This document shows, in pieces, positions 23,071 through 31,826 of a DNA stretch of 64,000 nucleotides. The notes under the pieces were generated by a model. It searched no databases. It was not told where the DNA came from and saw nothing but the letters and a program-made list of their open reading frames with translations. Both the position numbers and the translations under genes were made by a program. Each line of letters opens with the position of its first letter. Positions within the stretch are counted from its first letter, which is position 1. Source of the DNA: Gammaproteobacteria bacterium (GTDB lineage Bacteria; Pseudomonadota; Gammaproteobacteria; Steroidobacterales; Steroidobacteraceae); assembly GCA_016874295.1 (NCBI GenBank), contig VGUH01000007.1, positions 1-64,000 on the forward strand. Reading direction: 5' to 3'.

Positions 23071-23831
23071 CAGCCCGCGACTCCGCCGCCATCCACTGGC
23101 AGCACGGCCCCGGTGATGAACGATGACTCGTCGCAGGCCAGGAACAGTGCGGCGCGCGCGATCTCGATCGGTTCGCCCATGCGTCCGAGCGGCCGGTCGG
23201 AGGCGGACTCCACGTAAGCCTCCCAGGTCATGCCCCGGTTCCTGGCGTCCTCGCGCTCCATCGGCGTCACCGTGTCGCCGGTGCAGATGCAGTTGATGCG
23301 CACGCCCTGCCGCCCGTGGTCGATCGCCATCGCCTTGGTCATCACGATCATGCCGCCCTTGGCCGCGCAATACGCCACCGCGCGCGCGCCGCCGGTGTAG
23401 CCCCAGCCCGAACTATTGTTGACGATCGAGCCGCCGCCGCCGCTGATCATGTGCGGCAGCGCGAACTTGGACATGAGAAAGCTTCCCTTGAGGCTGGTGT
23501 CCACCTGCGAATCGAATTCCTCCACGCTGCAGGCGATGGCGTCGTTCGCGACGTACACGCCAGCATTGTTGAACAGCACGTCCAGCCGGCCGAAGGCGGC
23601 GACGGTCGCCTGCACGGCGCGCTCGCAGTCCGCGGCCAGCCGGACATCGGCCTGGATGAATGTCCCCTTCGCTCCGAGTTTCTCGATCTCCCTTACCACT
23701 TCGCCTCCGCGGTCGCGATTGCGGCCGGTGATCGCGACGCGCGCTCCTTCCTCGGCAAACAGCAGCGCCGTTGCGCGGCCGATGCCGGATGTTCCGCCGG
23801 TGATCAGTACCACCTTGTTCGCCAGTCGCAT
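23070..23831 (-). CDS. SDR family oxidoreductase
   Basis: A second short-chain dehydrogenase, 253 residues, with TGGTSGIG, NNAG and YCAAKGG motifs. The residue after strand two is Gly/Arg-rich (ITGRNRDRG), which favours NADP. Despite adjacency the two SDRs are only modestly alike, so a recent duplication is unlikely. They may catalyse consecutive oxidations in one pathway (inference). Confidence 0.93.
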   Translation of the reverse strand: MRLANKVVLITGGTSGIGRATALLFAEEGARVAITGRNRDRGGEVVREIEKLGAKGTFIQADVRLAADCERAVQATVAAFGRLDVLFNNAGVYVANDAIACSVEEFDSQVDTSLKGSFLMSKFALPHMISGGGGSIVNNSSGWGYTGGARAVAYCAAKGGMIVMTKAMAIDHGRQGVRINCICTGDTVTPMEREDARNRGMTWEAYVESASDRPLGRMGEPIEIARAALFLACDESSFITGAVLPVDGGGVAG

Positions 23832-23901
23832 GCGTTACGCCTCTGGTTGCCCGGATTGAAAAGGGGAATCGCCGTTCCGCTGTCGCGGAGTACGCGCCAT
23901 C

Positions 23902-25842
23902 CTACTGGCGCAGCTCATTGATCGCCCGCCAGGCCTGGTCGATCGCCACGTGCGTGTAGGCGTCCGCGCCGGCGTCCGAGTTGGCGATCGCGATGTTGCC
24001 GAAGCGCTGCCGCGCGACGGTCTCGGGCCGCGGCTCCGTATTCCAGTCCGCGTCCTCGAGGTCGGTGTGGTCGCGCGCGTAGCCGTGCGGCCAGCGATTG
24101 ACGGTGATGGCGAGGACGTCGCGTGCCGGGTCGAAGCCGCCCGGGCCGAGCAGGCTTGCGAGGACGCTGCGCACCTCGCGCTCGTAATCCTCAAACGACA
24201 TGGCGAGCATCTGCGCGCGCGCGGCGCGCGTCTGGTCCGCGATGTTGGCGGCGGCCGGCATCGGGCCGTTGAAACTCGCGAAGCTCTGCATCACGCAGGC
24301 GTCCCCGGGCCGCCACTTGGGGCGGTAGTCGCCGACGTTGATACCCGTGACGAGGAACACGTCCTGCAGGAAGCTGCCCGGCAGCTGCGCGCCCTTGATG
24401 CCTAGCTTCTGCAGCGCCTCGCCATTGCGCAGCACGGTATTCACGACCAGCATCGGCCGCTTCACGGCTTTCGCGAGCGCAGCTTTCTGCTCTGCCGGCA
24501 TCTCCGGCGCGAGGTGGGGAATGATCGCGTTGTAGCAGGCGAGCACGGCCTGCTTCGACTGCACGCGCCGGAGCGCGCCGCCCTGCGCGTAGGTGACGTC
24601 GACGCCGGCGCCGTTCGCGACGTGCACGACCGTCGAGTTGAGACGCAACCGCACGGGCGAGACCGGTGCGTCGAGCGCCGAGTAATCGAGCCGCGCGGTC
24701 ACCACGCTGTGCGGGTCCGTGCCGGCCGCCATGTCCGGGAAGCTCGCCGGGATCAGCGAACGCACAAGGAGGCGCGCGATCGAGCTGTTGCCGTCCGGGA
24801 ACATCGCCGTGGCGCGGTCCTCGTCCGCCTGCCCGGGATCATCGGGTGCGCCGAGCACGTGCGCGCCGGGCAGGCCTGACCAGAGGCATTCCATGACCGA
24901 GAGGCTCTCGGCCGGCAGGCCCCAGAATCCGGATGGCGCGCTGCTGAACACCTGGATTGCCGCCTCCGGCAGGCCGAAGTGCTCGCGCAGGAAGTCGGTG
25001 TAGCGCGTGCGGTGCAGCCAGGCGTCGCGCTCCTCCGGCGACTTGCTGGCGAGCACGTCACGATCCGACAGCAGGAATGCCTTGAGCTTCGCGCGCGCGT
25101 CGGCGTCTATCGGAAACGCATCGACGTGCGTTGCGAGCTCGCGTGGCTCGACGTCGTCGAGCGTCACGCCGCGCAGCAGCACGTCGCACCCGTAGCGTCC
25201 CCGGTTGAACAGCAGGGCAGGCTGGAGGTCTCCGTCTGCGCCCATCCACTTGAAGGCGTAGTTCTCGCGCAGGCGCGGAATGTCGATGCCGAGCTCGCGG
25301 ATGAGCCCGTGCACGATCTCGCTGAACTTCGGGTACTCCATGTTCACGGTCCCGCCCCAGGCGAGGCGCATCGGCCCGCCCTGGTGGAACTCGTTGCGCT
25401 TGGCATGGCCGCCGAAGTCGTCGTGGTTGTCGAGGATCAGGATCCGCGACTGCGGGCCGTGCAGCTTGCGGTAGTAGTACGCGGCGGCGAGCCCGCTGAT
25501 GCCGCCGCCGACGACGATCAGGTCGTATGACTCGTCGAGCGGCTGCGCATCGTCAAAGCGTTTGCCCTCGCGCGCGAGTGCATGCGCGACCTCGAAAGCG
25601 CCCGCATGCGAGCCGCGCAGGCCCGTGAGCGTCGGCGGGTAATAAGGTGCGCTACCGTCCGCCGTGTGATGGGCAAAGCCCGGCCATGGCAGCGCCAGCC
25701 CGAGCCCTGCCAGGCCGACGTCATGCACGAAGTCGCGGCGGGTGATGGAGCGGTGGAGTCCGAGATCGCGGTCTGAGGGTTGCACAGCAGGGGTCTCCGT
25801 GGTCCGACGCCAGAGTGTGACCGCAACGCCGCGGGGCGGCAA
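23902..25842 (-). CDS. Tat-exported FAD oxidoreductase, spermidine dehydrogenase-like
   Basis: A 646-residue flavoprotein. A twin-arginine signal (SITRRDFVHDVGLAGLGLAL) lies near residues 30-55, so the real start may be somewhat after MPPRG. The FAD motif is YDLIVVGGGISGLAAAYYYR; then comes LILDNHDDFGGHAKRNEF, a stretch also typical of bacterial spermidine dehydrogenases. Family members oxidise polyamines or related amines in the periplasm. The substrate here is not proven; amine oxidation would fit the methylamine-type genes elsewhere in the window. Confidence 0.8.
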   Translation of the reverse strand: MPPRGVAVTLWRRTTETPAVQPSDRDLGLHRSITRRDFVHDVGLAGLGLALPWPGFAHHTADGSAPYYPPTLTGLRGSHAGAFEVAHALAREGKRFDDAQPLDESYDLIVVGGGISGLAAAYYYRKLHGPQSRILILDNHDDFGGHAKRNEFHQGGPMRLAWGGTVNMEYPKFSEIVHGLIRELGIDIPRLRENYAFKWMGADGDLQPALLFNRGRYGCDVLLRGVTLDDVEPRELATHVDAFPIDADARAKLKAFLLSDRDVLASKSPEERDAWLHRTRYTDFLREHFGLPEAAIQVFSSAPSGFWGLPAESLSVMECLWSGLPGAHVLGAPDDPGQADEDRATAMFPDGNSSIARLLVRSLIPASFPDMAAGTDPHSVVTARLDYSALDAPVSPVRLRLNSTVVHVANGAGVDVTYAQGGALRRVQSKQAVLACYNAIIPHLAPEMPAEQKAALAKAVKRPMLVVNTVLRNGEALQKLGIKGAQLPGSFLQDVFLVTGINVGDYRPKWRPGDACVMQSFASFNGPMPAAANIADQTRAARAQMLAMSFEDYEREVRSVLASLLGPGGFDPARDVLAITVNRWPHGYARDHTDLEDADWNTEPRPETVARQRFGNIAIANSDAGADAYTHVAIDQAWRAINELRQ

Positions 25843-25937
25843 TTCGGACCGCGAAGGATTGGGCCGGCCCGTGCGTCTATTGATGGCAAGGCGGCGTCGA
25901 ATTCGACGCTGTGACCCTGAACGACGGAGTACACGCC

Positions 25938-26768
25938 ATGAATAGATACCTCGCGATTATGGTCAACACAGTGCTCGCCGGCGCGGCGCTGGGCATCGGG
26001 GCGGTGACCCCCGCGATGGCCGCGTCCGAGCAGCCGTTCAAGCAGACGAACATCCACTTCGAAACGAATGCCACAGCCTGCGACATGGGCATCCAGATGA
26101 GCTTCGACACGGACGGGCTGACGGAGGGTGAGGTCGAGGGACCCTGCGAGCAGGTAATGTTCAGTTTCCGGGCGATCGACGGCGTGGAGAACACCGGCGA
26201 TCTCACCGAGATGTTCCACGAGCGCGTGGAACCGCCCATCACGGACCTGCTCGATGCGCTCGACTGTGAGCCCCCGGAGCATGATCCCATTTCGCTCGCC
26301 GAGCTGTTCGGCACCTGGCCGGCCGGCTGGTATGAATTCGACGGCGAAAGCAACGGCGTGGAATTCGAGGGCAGGGCGCGGCTGACGCACAAGATTCCCG
26401 CCGGCCCCGAGATCCTGGCGCCGGAAGATGGCGCGGTCGTGCCGCACGACGCGAACCTGCTGATCCGCTGGAAGAAGGTGACCGGACCGCTGCTGCCGAG
26501 CCTGGGGCCGGTTGAAGTCGTCGGCTATCACGTGGTGCTGGCCGATGTCACTGATCCCGCCCTGGCGCCTGGCAGGACGAAGACAGTGCTCGACGCCGAC
26601 CTCGCGAAATCGGAGACCAGCTTCCTGGTGCCGAAGCAGTTCCTGGAGCCCGGCAGGATCTACGAGTTCGAGATCCTCTCGACCGAAAAATACGGGAACC
26701 AGACGATCACCGAGGGCGGCGTATTCTGCACGTCGCCGATCGCCGCGGCGGACTGCGAAGGGCCGTAG
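25938..26768 (+). CDS. Secreted hypothetical protein
   Basis: A 276-residue protein with a signal peptide (MNRYLAIMVNTVLAGAALG... cut after AMAA). The mature part contains four cysteines and a C-terminal beta-rich region (PEILAPEDGAVVPHDANLL, then ETSFLVPKQFLEPGRIYEFE) resembling a fibronectin type III-like fold. ATG 25938 begins the signal peptide; the frame is open for nine more codons upstream. It is divergent from the flavoenzyme gene. No family recognised. Confidence 0.7.
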   Translation: MNRYLAIMVNTVLAGAALGIGAVTPAMAASEQPFKQTNIHFETNATACDMGIQMSFDTDGLTEGEVEGPCEQVMFSFRAIDGVENTGDLTEMFHERVEPPITDLLDALDCEPPEHDPISLAELFGTWPAGWYEFDGESNGVEFEGRARLTHKIPAGPEILAPEDGAVVPHDANLLIRWKKVTGPLLPSLGPVEVVGYHVVLADVTDPALAPGRTKTVLDADLAKSETSFLVPKQFLEPGRIYEFEILSTEKYGNQTITEGGVFCTSPIAAADCEGP

Positions 26769-26932
26769 GCGAAGCTCTCGGCATCGGTTCTGCTCGCTAG
26801 CGCGAGGTCGCCGGCGCCGGTCGGCGGCCTCGCTGCGCCTGCGCGTCCTTTGACATCGAATCGGGAAGATGCAATGTTCGCCGCAGTTCCGGACGCGGCT
26901 GACAGTGCCGCGACGCAAGGGGGACCTTTCCG

Positions 26933-27712
26933 TTGAGTACCAGGCCGGTGGCCGTGATCACGGGCGGCGCTGCGGGCATCGGCCGCGCGATCGCCGATCG
27001 GTTCGCCGCGGAAGGCTGGCAGGTGCACGTCTGCGACGCGGATCCCGAGGCGGTCCGGCGTTTCCAGGCGGAAATGCCGTCGTGCTCCGCGAGCGTCACC
27101 GACGTGTCGAACGTGAGCCAGGTCGACGCGCTGTTCGACGACGTCGCCGCGCGCTACGGCCGGCTCGACGTGCTGGTCAACAACGCCGGCATTGCCGGCC
27201 CCACGGCGCTGGTCGAGGACATCGCGCCCGCGGACTGGGAGCGCACCGTGGCGGTGGATCTCAACGGGCAGTTCTACTGCGCGCGCCGCGCGGTGCCGAT
27301 GCTGAAGGCGGCCGGCGGCGGTTCGATCCTTGTCACCGCCTCGAGCGCGGCGTTATTCGGCTGTCCGCTGCGCGCGCCCTACACGGCCTGCAAGTGGGCG
27401 CTGATCGGCTTCATGAAGACGCTCGCGATGGAACTCGGCCCGCACCGCATCCGCGTCAACGCGATCTGCCCGGGAAGCGTGCGCGGCCCGCGCATCGACG
27501 GCGTGATCGAGGGCGACGCGAAGCAGCGCGGTCTTGCCGCCGCCGAAATCCGCCGCCTCTACGAGCGCCAGACCTCGTTGCGGTCCTTCGTCGACGCCGA
27601 AGACATCGCGAATGCGGCGTTCTTCCTGGCGTCGCCGCAGGGCGCGATGATCTCCGGCCAGGCACTCGGCGTGGACGGGCACACGGAATCCCTGTCCAAC
27701 TGGCTGGACTGA
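26933..27712 (+). CDS. SDR family oxidoreductase (3-hydroxybutyrate dehydrogenase-like)
   Basis: First gene of a six-gene plus-strand operon. The 259 residues contain TGGAAGIG, NNAGIAG and YTACK, with NAD preference suggested by Asp in VCDADPEA. The segment RVNAICPGSVRGPRIDGVI is typical of SDRs acting on small hydroxy acids. TTG 26933 follows a GGGGG-type ribosome site. The next gene starts eight bases after its stop. Confidence 0.9.
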   Translation: MSTRPVAVITGGAAGIGRAIADRFAAEGWQVHVCDADPEAVRRFQAEMPSCSASVTDVSNVSQVDALFDDVAARYGRLDVLVNNAGIAGPTALVEDIAPADWERTVAVDLNGQFYCARRAVPMLKAAGGGSILVTASSAALFGCPLRAPYTACKWALIGFMKTLAMELGPHRIRVNAICPGSVRGPRIDGVIEGDAKQRGLAAAEIRRLYERQTSLRSFVDAEDIANAAFFLASPQGAMISGQALGVDGHTESLSNWLD

Positions 27713-27719
27713 CGGCGCG

Positions 27720-28721
27720 ATGCGAATGATGAAAGCGGCCTGGTTCGAGACCTTCGGGCCCGCGCGGCAGGTGCTGCGCGTCGGCGAACGGCCGCGGCCG
27801 GAGCCTGGCCCGGGCGAAGTACTCGTGCGCCTGCGCACCAGCGGCGTGAATCCCTCGGACGTGAAGAAGCGCGCCGGGTCGTCGCCGACGCTGCTCGACC
27901 AAGGATTCGTGATCCCGAACAGCGATGGCGCGGGCACGATCGAGGCGGTCGGTGCGGGCGTGCCTGCCTCGCACGTCGGCGAGCGCGTCTGGGTGTACCA
28001 GGCGCAGCACGGCCGGCGCTTCGGTACGGCGGCCGAGTATGTCGCGCTCGACACCGCGCGCGCGGCGCCGCTGCCGGCGGCCGCGGGTTTCGAAGTCGGC
28101 GCCTGCCTCGGCATCCCGGCGATGACCGCGCACCGCTGCGTGTTCGCCGACGGGCCGGTCGCGGGGCAGAGCGTGCTCGTGACCGGCGGTGCGGGCCGCG
28201 TCGGCTGGTACGCGATCCAGTGGGCGAAAACCGCGCGCGCGCGGGTCATCGCGACGGCGAGCCGGCCCGCCGATGAACAGGCTTGCCGCGAGGCGGGCGC
28301 CGATGCCGTGGTCAATCACCGCGAGCCGGGCTGGGGCGAGCGCGTCAAGGCGGCGAACGGCGGCGCGCCGGTCGATCGCGTCGTGGAAGTCGAGTTCGGC
28401 GGCAACCTGCCCGAGGTGCTCGCCTGCATCCGCACCGGCGGCACGATCGCGACCTACGCCTCGATGCAGGTGACGGAACCGAAGCTGCCCTTCTACCGCA
28501 TGATGTACGCGGACCTGACGCTGCGTGTGGTGCTCGTGTACGTGATGCCGGAAGCGGCCAAGCAGGCGGCGATCGCGGATATCGGCCGCGCGCTCGCGGA
28601 AGGGCGACTGCGCCACCGCGTCGCACGCCGGCTGCCGCTCGAGGAGCTGGTGCGCGCGAACGAGCTCGTCGAGCAGGGCCAGCTGCGCGGCTGCGTCGTG
28701 GTCGACATCGCAGCCGCGTGA
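27720..28721 (+). CDS. NADPH:quinone oxidoreductase-type alcohol dehydrogenase
   Basis: A 333-residue zinc-free MDR family enzyme. It starts like quinone oxidoreductases (MKAAWFETFGPARQVLRVGE), has the substrate-domain motif RTSGVNPSDVKKRAG and the cofactor motif VLVTGGAGRVGWYAIQWAK. The catalytic zinc ligands of alcohol dehydrogenases are absent. ATG 27720, 27726 or 27729 are all possible. Its stop overlaps the esterase start, showing coupling. Confidence 0.9.
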   Translation: MRMMKAAWFETFGPARQVLRVGERPRPEPGPGEVLVRLRTSGVNPSDVKKRAGSSPTLLDQGFVIPNSDGAGTIEAVGAGVPASHVGERVWVYQAQHGRRFGTAAEYVALDTARAAPLPAAAGFEVGACLGIPAMTAHRCVFADGPVAGQSVLVTGGAGRVGWYAIQWAKTARARVIATASRPADEQACREAGADAVVNHREPGWGERVKAANGGAPVDRVVEVEFGGNLPEVLACIRTGGTIATYASMQVTEPKLPFYRMMYADLTLRVVLVYVMPEAAKQAAIADIGRALAEGRLRHRVARRLPLEELVRANELVEQGQLRGCVVVDIAAA

Positions 28722-30274
28722 GCCGGGGGCTCTGCCTGCTGCTTCTGGTGTGCGCGGCCGGCGGCTGCCGCAGCGATGCGGTGTCCGCCGCCCCGCAAGT
28801 ACGGGTGGGGGAGGAGTGGCTCGTCGGCCGGTTCGGCGCGACGCATCCCGGTGTCGCGAGTTTCCTGGGCGTGCCGTTTGCCGAGGCGCCAGTCGGGGAA
28901 TTGCGCTGGCAGGCGCCGCAGCCGCTGCGGGCCCCGCAGGGACGGCGCGCGGCGACGGAGTTCGCCGCCGCCTGTTACCAGGATGACTACAACATCGACT
29001 GGTACCGCAAGGTCGGCGCGGCTTTTGGCGTCGAGTCGTCGCGGTTCCGCAATCCGCCGTTCAGCGAGAACTGCCTGTATCTGAATATCTGGACGCCGGC
29101 GATCGGCGCGGACGCAAAGTTGCCGGTGATGGCCTGGATACATGGCGGCGCCAACCGTTCCGGCTGGTCATTCGAGTCGAACTACCTGGGCGAGAACCTT
29201 GCCGCGCGCGGCAACGTCGTCGTCGTCAGCATCGCTTACCGGCACGGCGTATTCGGTTTCTTCGGCCACCCGGAGCTCGAGGGGGCGTCCAACTTCGGAT
29301 TGCTGGACCAGATCGCAGCCCTGCGCTGGGTCCAGTCGCACATCGGCACCTTCGGCGGTGACCCCGCCAACGTCACGTTGTTCGGTGAATCCGCGGGCGC
29401 CGCGAACATCGGCTATCTCATGGCGTCGCCGGCCGCCGAGGGCCTTTTCCGGCGCGCCATCAGCCAGAGCGGCGGCTACCAGATGCTGGAGCGCCGCTCG
29501 CCCGCGGAGCTCGAGGCGCTGGGCGAGTCGCTCGCCGCGGCCGTGCCGGAGCGACGTGATCTTGCGCACCTGAGACGGCTCAACAGCATGACGATCCTGG
29601 CTGCCGCGAACTCTGCGCTGAAGGACCACGACTGGGGTCCGGCCGTGGACGGCGTAGTCGTGGTGTCGCCGGTCAGCGCGCAGGAACCGCTGCGCGTGAC
29701 GCCGGTGGACCTGCTCATCGGCACCAACCGGGATGAGTGGTACATGTACGTGGACGACGATCCCGCGGCCCGGGACGCGGCGATCGACGCCATGCCGGCC
29801 GACTCACGTCCCGCGCTGCGGACGCTTGCGGACTCCGAGGTGTCCGTCCGCAAGGGGCACGATCGCGCGGTGACCTTCGCGAACATGGTGTGCGCCGGTT
29901 ACCTGATGGCAGGCGCCGTGCGGCACGCGGGCGGCCGCGCCTTCGTGTACCGCTTCGATCGCGTCCGGCCGGGGCCGGGCGGCGAGCGCCTGCTCGCCTA
30001 TCACGGCGCCGAGATTCCGTACGTGTTCGACACGCACGACAACTGGCTCGCCACCGACGAAGTCGATCGTCGGCTGACGGAAACGCTCATCGGCTACTGG
30101 TCGAATTTCGCGCGCACCGGCGATCCGAATGGCGATGGCCTGCCGGCCTGGCCGCAGTACGTGGCGGCGGACGCTCGCTTGATGGCGCTCGGCGACACCG
30201 TCGCATCGCAACCGGCGCCCGACCACGCACTCTGCCTCGAGCAGGCTGACACACTTTATGGAGCGGCCCCATGA
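28718..30274 (+). CDS. Exported type-B carboxylesterase
   Basis: Alpha/beta-hydrolase of the carboxylesterase/cholinesterase family, 518 residues. The nucleophile is Ser225 in FGESAGA; FLGVPFAEAPVGELRW and ENCLYLNIWTP are family hallmarks, and His in LLAYHGAEIPYVF is the likely catalytic histidine. The N-terminus (VSRGLCLLLLVCAAGGC) is a signal peptide, possibly of a lipoprotein with Cys near 15. GTG 28718 overlaps the previous stop; the end overlaps the BCCT gene by four bases. Next to a betaine-type transporter, an ester of a quaternary amine is a plausible substrate (inference). Confidence 0.9.
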   Translation: MSRGLCLLLLVCAAGGCRSDAVSAAPQVRVGEEWLVGRFGATHPGVASFLGVPFAEAPVGELRWQAPQPLRAPQGRRAATEFAAACYQDDYNIDWYRKVGAAFGVESSRFRNPPFSENCLYLNIWTPAIGADAKLPVMAWIHGGANRSGWSFESNYLGENLAARGNVVVVSIAYRHGVFGFFGHPELEGASNFGLLDQIAALRWVQSHIGTFGGDPANVTLFGESAGAANIGYLMASPAAEGLFRRAISQSGGYQMLERRSPAELEALGESLAAAVPERRDLAHLRRLNSMTILAAANSALKDHDWGPAVDGVVVVSPVSAQEPLRVTPVDLLIGTNRDEWYMYVDDDPAARDAAIDAMPADSRPALRTLADSEVSVRKGHDRAVTFANMVCAGYLMAGAVRHAGGRAFVYRFDRVRPGPGGERLLAYHGAEIPYVFDTHDNWLATDEVDRRLTETLIGYWSNFARTGDPNGDGLPAWPQYVAADARLMALGDTVASQPAPDHALCLEQADTLYGAAP

Positions 30275-31812
30275 ACCAGAGACCTGAGGAGCGCCCCGCG
30301 ACCGACTGGCTGATGTTCGGGCTGACGCTCGCGGTCATCCTGATCGCCTGTGTGCCGATCTTCGGACTGGGCGCGCGCGCCGAGACGACGATCACCGGCG
30401 CCTACGACGCGCTCACGCAGCGCTTCGGCTGGCTCTATCTCTGGTACGGCTTCGGCGCGCTGGTGTTCCTGCTCTGGCTGGCGGCGAGCCGCTACGGGCG
30501 CGTGCGGCTCGGCGGCGCGGGCAGCACGCCCGAATTCCGCACGCCGAGCTGGCTCGCCATGATGTTCTGCGCGGGCGTCGGCGCGGGACTGCTGTACTGG
30601 GTGGTCATCGAGTGGGGCTATTACATCGACAAGCCGCCCTACGGCTTCGCGCCGCGCAGTCCCGAGGCGATCGAGTGGGCGGCGAGCTACGGGCTGTTCC
30701 ACTGGGGCCCGACGGGCTGGGCGATCCAGTGCCTGCCCGGGCTTGCGATCGCCTACGCGTACTACCAGCGGCGCGTGCCGTACCTGCGGCTCAGCACCGG
30801 CTGCAGCGGCCTGCTGCCCGGTGGCGTGACCGGCATCCGCGGCCGCGCGATCGATTTCCTCTACATGCTGAGCATCATCGGCGGTGCGGGCACCTCGCTC
30901 GGCCTGTCGACGCCGATGATCTCCGCGGTGTTCGCGGACTTCGCCGGGCTGGAACGCAGCTTTGCGCAGGACGTCGCGGTGGTCGCTGCCTGCATCGCGA
31001 TCTTCGGCACCAGCGCCTACCTCGGCATCGAGCGCGGCTTCAAGCGCATGGCGGATGCTGCGATGTGGGTCGCGCTGCTGTTCCTGCTGTTCGTGCTGCT
31101 GGCCGGGCCGACGCTGTTCATCGTCAAGATGGCCACCAACAGCATTGGCCTCGTCATGCAGAATTTCCTGCGCATGAACACCTGGACCGATCCGGTGCGA
31201 AACAGCGGCTTCGTCGAGAACTGGACGGTGTTCTACTGGGCCTGGTGGATCGCCTACGGGCCCTTCGTCGGCCTGTTCGTCACGCGCATCTCGCGCGGCC
31301 GGCGGCTGCGCGACATCATCCTCGGCATGCTGAGCTTCGGGACGCTCGGCGCCGGGATCTTCTTCCTGGTGCTCGGCAACTACTCGATGCACCTCGACCT
31401 CGCCGGCCTCGTGGACGTGACCGGTCTCATGAAGCAGGCCGGGGAGGCCGAGGCGATCGCCGCGGTGATCGGCAGCCTGCCATTCAGCCAGCTCGCGCTG
31501 CTGGTTTTCCTGCTGGTCGCGATCGTGCTGCTGGCGACGACCTATGACTCGGCGTCCTACACGCTCGCGTCCGTATCGACGCGGCGGCTGGAGGCAGGCC
31601 ACAACCCGGCGCGCTGGAACCGGCTGTTCTGGGCCTGCGCGCTCGGCATCGTGCCGGTCACGCTGATGTTCGTCGAGGGCGGCATCAAGGTCGTGCTGTC
31701 GGCGACCATCGTCGTCTCGCTGCCGCTGCTCGCCGTCGGCGTGCTGCTCGCGGTATCGCTGATGCGGATGCTGCGGCAGGACGTCGGCGCCGCCGGCGCG
31801 GCGCCGGGCTGA
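30271..31812 (+). CDS. BCCT family betaine/carnitine/choline transporter
   Basis: Secondary transporter for quaternary amines. It has 513 residues and about twelve helices. The segment MMFCAGVGAGLLYWVVIEWGYY matches the family's glycine-rich TM3 region, and the aromatic box is represented by FYWAWWIAYGPFVGLF. It overlaps the esterase by ATGA. The short C-terminus lacks the long osmosensing extension seen in BetP, suggesting a nutritional and not osmotic role. Confidence 0.94.
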   Translation: MNQRPEERPATDWLMFGLTLAVILIACVPIFGLGARAETTITGAYDALTQRFGWLYLWYGFGALVFLLWLAASRYGRVRLGGAGSTPEFRTPSWLAMMFCAGVGAGLLYWVVIEWGYYIDKPPYGFAPRSPEAIEWAASYGLFHWGPTGWAIQCLPGLAIAYAYYQRRVPYLRLSTGCSGLLPGGVTGIRGRAIDFLYMLSIIGGAGTSLGLSTPMISAVFADFAGLERSFAQDVAVVAACIAIFGTSAYLGIERGFKRMADAAMWVALLFLLFVLLAGPTLFIVKMATNSIGLVMQNFLRMNTWTDPVRNSGFVENWTVFYWAWWIAYGPFVGLFVTRISRGRRLRDIILGMLSFGTLGAGIFFLVLGNYSMHLDLAGLVDVTGLMKQAGEAEAIAAVIGSLPFSQLALLVFLLVAIVLLATTYDSASYTLASVSTRRLEAGHNPARWNRLFWACALGIVPVTLMFVEGGIKVVLSATIVVSLPLLAVGVLLAVSLMRMLRQDVGAAGAAPG

Positions 31813-31826
31813 GGACGGCGCGGGCC